DNA of 64,000 bases. Source: Bacteroides fragilis. Its GTDB lineage: Bacteria; Bacteroidota; Bacteroidia; Bacteroidales; Bacteroidaceae. The stretch covers positions 4,898,001 through 4,962,000 of the forward strand of contig NZ_CP018937.1 of assembly GCF_002849695.1 (NCBI RefSeq). Direction: 5' to 3'. The notes beneath the pieces are model-generated. The model was not told where the DNA came from, did not search any database, and worked only from the letters and a program-made list of their open reading frames with translations. Shown here piece by piece: positions 62,063 through 64,000 of this stretch (its first letter is position 1; the number at the start of each line of letters is the position of its first letter). Position numbers and translations under genes: made by a program.

Positions 62063-63163
62063 ATGAAAGACTTCTGTTTAGTTGTATTGGTAATATTGTT
62101 TACGTGTTGTGTTTCATCTTGTCAGAAACAGATTGATAAGGGATTTGAAATGACGGTCGATCTGTCTATTTCTAATCCATATCTGCCGATGTCTGTATTG
62201 GTGGACACCATTGAGTCTGTCTGGCTGCAATTACCTTCTCCTTATTTTTGGGGCATGGTCGATAATGTAATTTCAAAAGATTCTTGTTATTACATTTCGG
62301 ATAGAAAGCAAGAAATGGCATTCCGGTTTGATAAGAATGGTACTTTTTTGAATACGATTGGTCAGCGGGGTGAGGGACCGGAAGAGTATAGAGAGATGGA
62401 CTCTTTTTTCGTAGGAAAAGATTGTGTTTATGTCTGTGATATGGGTAAACGAACGATTTATTCTTACAGTTTTGATGGAGAATTTCGTCATTCGTTGAGC
62501 TTCCCTTATTCTCTTGTTTTCAATGATGTTGTTGAGTTGCCGGATGGCCGTTTTCTCTGCCATCGTCCTTCTGAAGATGAGAATTGTAAGGGACTTTGGA
62601 TTCTGGATCAGAAAGGGAGAAGAGTGAAGAATTTGTTAGAATATGAAAAGGGGATTCCTTATGTGCATTCTGCTTGGAATACACTGTGTGCTCAAGAGGA
62701 TAGAACCATAAAAATCTATAATCCGGTGGATGGAAGCTATTATCAATATGATGCTGTGAATGATACAGTGGTAAGAACCATGAGGCAGAAGTCTAATTTG
62801 CCTATGTTGGCGGATTTTCACTGCTCGGACCGGGAATTGTACGAGACGAAAGAGGAGTGTACATACAGTCTTTTCACGGTGGATGGAAAGAATCTTGTTT
62901 TCTCTCTTTGGTCTTTTAATTCACCCAATAAAGGGATGTGGTCTGTCTATTTTAAGAAGGATGGACGGATAGAGCAAGGAAATTTGACCAAGATGGATAT
63001 TCCGGGATATTCGGAAATGGGACGTCCGGTTTCATCTAATATCCCTAATACATTTGTCACAGTTTATACGGATGAATTCCCGGATGATGCATTTCCGTCC
63101 GCTTATCAGCAACAGGAGATAAATGAGCAAACTGCGATACTTAGTCTTTTGAGATTAAAATGA
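62063..63163 (+). CDS. Beta-propeller lipoprotein 4 (6-bladed type)
   Basis: The 366-residue lipoprotein (lipobox CVSSC, Cys20) has repeats RFDKNGTFLNTIGQRGEGPEE (the island's signature, here GPEE), KDCVYVCDMGKRTIYSYS and DGEFRHSLSFPYSL. A related gene follows at once. No obvious -7 box lies upstream. Confidence 0.8.
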   Translation: MKDFCLVVLVILFTCCVSSCQKQIDKGFEMTVDLSISNPYLPMSVLVDTIESVWLQLPSPYFWGMVDNVISKDSCYYISDRKQEMAFRFDKNGTFLNTIGQRGEGPEEYREMDSFFVGKDCVYVCDMGKRTIYSYSFDGEFRHSLSFPYSLVFNDVVELPDGRFLCHRPSEDENCKGLWILDQKGRRVKNLLEYEKGIPYVHSAWNTLCAQEDRTIKIYNPVDGSYYQYDAVNDTVVRTMRQKSNLPMLADFHCSDRELYETKEECTYSLFTVDGKNLVFSLWSFNSPNKGMWSVYFKKDGRIEQGNLTKMDIPGYSEMGRPVSSNIPNTFVTVYTDEFPDDAFPSAYQQQEINEQTAILSLLRLK

Positions 63164-63214
63164 CTATTCTGTTGATTTTTAAATAATCATAACTATATAA
63201 ACTGAATTTAAGAT

Positions 63215-64000
63215 ATGCATATCATTAAAGTGATATTTAGCCTTGCACTAATATTGAATATTTGCGTTAGTTGTCATGAAAATGATGACACCGCATACTT
63301 CAATGGTAAAATTCAAACGATTGAAGATAGTATCAAAGACACGAAGAAAGCTACATTGAAAATACTTCCATTGGATGGAGCGAATTTTGGATGGCTATCC
63401 ACATACGACTCACTGATGTTTTTTATGAATCCTAAATTACCGGATCGCTTTTATAATATATTTAATATAGACACCGGAAAAGAAATAGGCACTTTTTGTT
63501 ATAGAGGAAGTGGTCCTGGGGAAGTTGCCGCTTTGGGTCCGATTTTTCATTTCTTTAAAGAAAAAGGGGATCTGAAAACTCTACTGTTCGCTCCTAATGA
63601 AGAGAAGCTATTTATCTGGAATATAACTCAGTCGATCAAGCGGGACACCACTGTTATGGATAAGCAAATCTCCTATCCCTGGAGAGAGGAGAATGGAGGT
63701 GCTCCATACTATTTGATGTTTCTGAAGGATGAAAATACATTAATTACAGAGTTACAGTCGTTCCCGCTTAATGATAAAGAAGCTACTTTGCCCGTTTATC
63801 AAAAACGGACACTTGACACGAATAAGTTGCTGAAGAGCTTTTCAAGCTATAAGAAGTCGATAAGGAACGATGAAGCTTCCATTCTGCCGGAGTCTTTTTT
63901 CTACTCGAATGATGCCATTAAACCGGATGGAACTAAAGTGGTGCAAGCTATGGTTCATCTTGCGCAATTGAATATTCTGGATCTTGAAACAGGTCATGTG
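63215..64000 (+). CDS. Beta-propeller lipoprotein 5, partial (3' end outside window)
   Basis: From ATG 63215 the frame is open to the last base (262 codons). It has a lipobox-like start (LNICVSC, Cys20) and the signature CYRGSGPGEVAALGP near residue 88-102, as in propeller 1. The gene continues beyond the window. Confidence 0.78.
   Translation, partial: MHIIKVIFSLALILNICVSCHENDDTAYFNGKIQTIEDSIKDTKKATLKILPLDGANFGWLSTYDSLMFFMNPKLPDRFYNIFNIDTGKEIGTFCYRGSGPGEVAALGPIFHFFKEKGDLKTLLFAPNEEKLFIWNITQSIKRDTTVMDKQISYPWREENGGAPYYLMFLKDENTLITELQSFPLNDKEATLPVYQKRTLDTNKLLKSFSSYKKSIRNDEASILPESFFYSNDAIKPDGTKVVQAMVHLAQLNILDLETGHV

Overview
The window looks like chromosomal DNA of a gut Bacteroides, most likely B. 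fragilis or a close relative. This rests on Bacteroides-type -7 boxes (TAnnTTTG) in front of many genes, a SusC/SusD pair, a gadB-glsA pair, NrfA with CcsB/CcsA, AT-rich leaders in place of Shine-Dalgarno sites, and NVEALA-family small peptides. The species is an inference; no rRNA or tRNA gene was seen.

Region 1 (1-4.8 kb, + strand): end of nrfA, cytochrome c maturation genes ccsB and ccsA, an outer-membrane porin-like protein, and a Crp/Fnr-type regulator with an unusual cysteine cluster. This is an ammonia-forming nitrite reduction module.

Region 2 (4.8-34.9 kb): a very large peptidoglycan-sugar salvage locus. On the - strand, genes are packed with gaps of a few bases or 4-bp ATGA overlaps: a glycosyltransferase, a DUF4922 phosphorylase-like protein, a SpoIID-like protein without signal peptide, AmpG, NamZ, an FAD/Fe-S D-lactate-type dehydrogenase, MurT/NagX, MurK, MurQ and a beta-lactamase/SGNH fusion. 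Upstream of these lies a second - strand group: NamZ2, a sodium:solute symporter, an amidase/golvesin protein and a phosphoesterase/propeller fusion. A second BadF-type sugar kinase and a SusC/SusD pair run the other way. The susC and namZ2 promoters share a strongly conserved block, which ties outer-membrane uptake to periplasmic cleavage. The reading is: NamZ releases MurNAc, MurT imports it, MurK phosphorylates it, MurQ splits it to GlcNAc-6-P and D-lactate, and the dehydrogenase oxidises the D-lactate.

Region 3 (34.9-51.6 kb): mostly housekeeping. It holds asd, a CPA2 antiporter, tcdA, lolD, a helix-hairpin-helix protein, an NSS transporter, a VanZ-like protein, murF, an MFS transporter, gadB-glsA (glutamine/glutamate acid resistance), a TPR histidine kinase, folP and a CdaA-type diadenylate cyclase.

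Region 4 (51.6-64 kb): a visibly more AT-rich, rearranged accessory island. It carries a membrane-anchored winged-helix regulator, three kinds of NVEALA small exported peptides (one of them in two identical copies), a thioredoxin-like/DUF1573 lipoprotein (one intact and one broken copy), five beta-propeller lipoproteins, an IS5-type remnant and several gene fragments. An ~850-bp segment is duplicated. In both copies three AAATCAGT repeats spaced exactly 11 bp apart sit upstream of the NVEALA -7 box, as expected for OmpR/PhoB-fold activator sites. This island is the best candidate for an undescribed peptide-signalling or surface-sensing system.

Two 22-bp tandem arrays, at 19.15 kb and 51.83 kb, belong to one repeat family. 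Each lies a few hundred bases before a gene in the same relative orientation.
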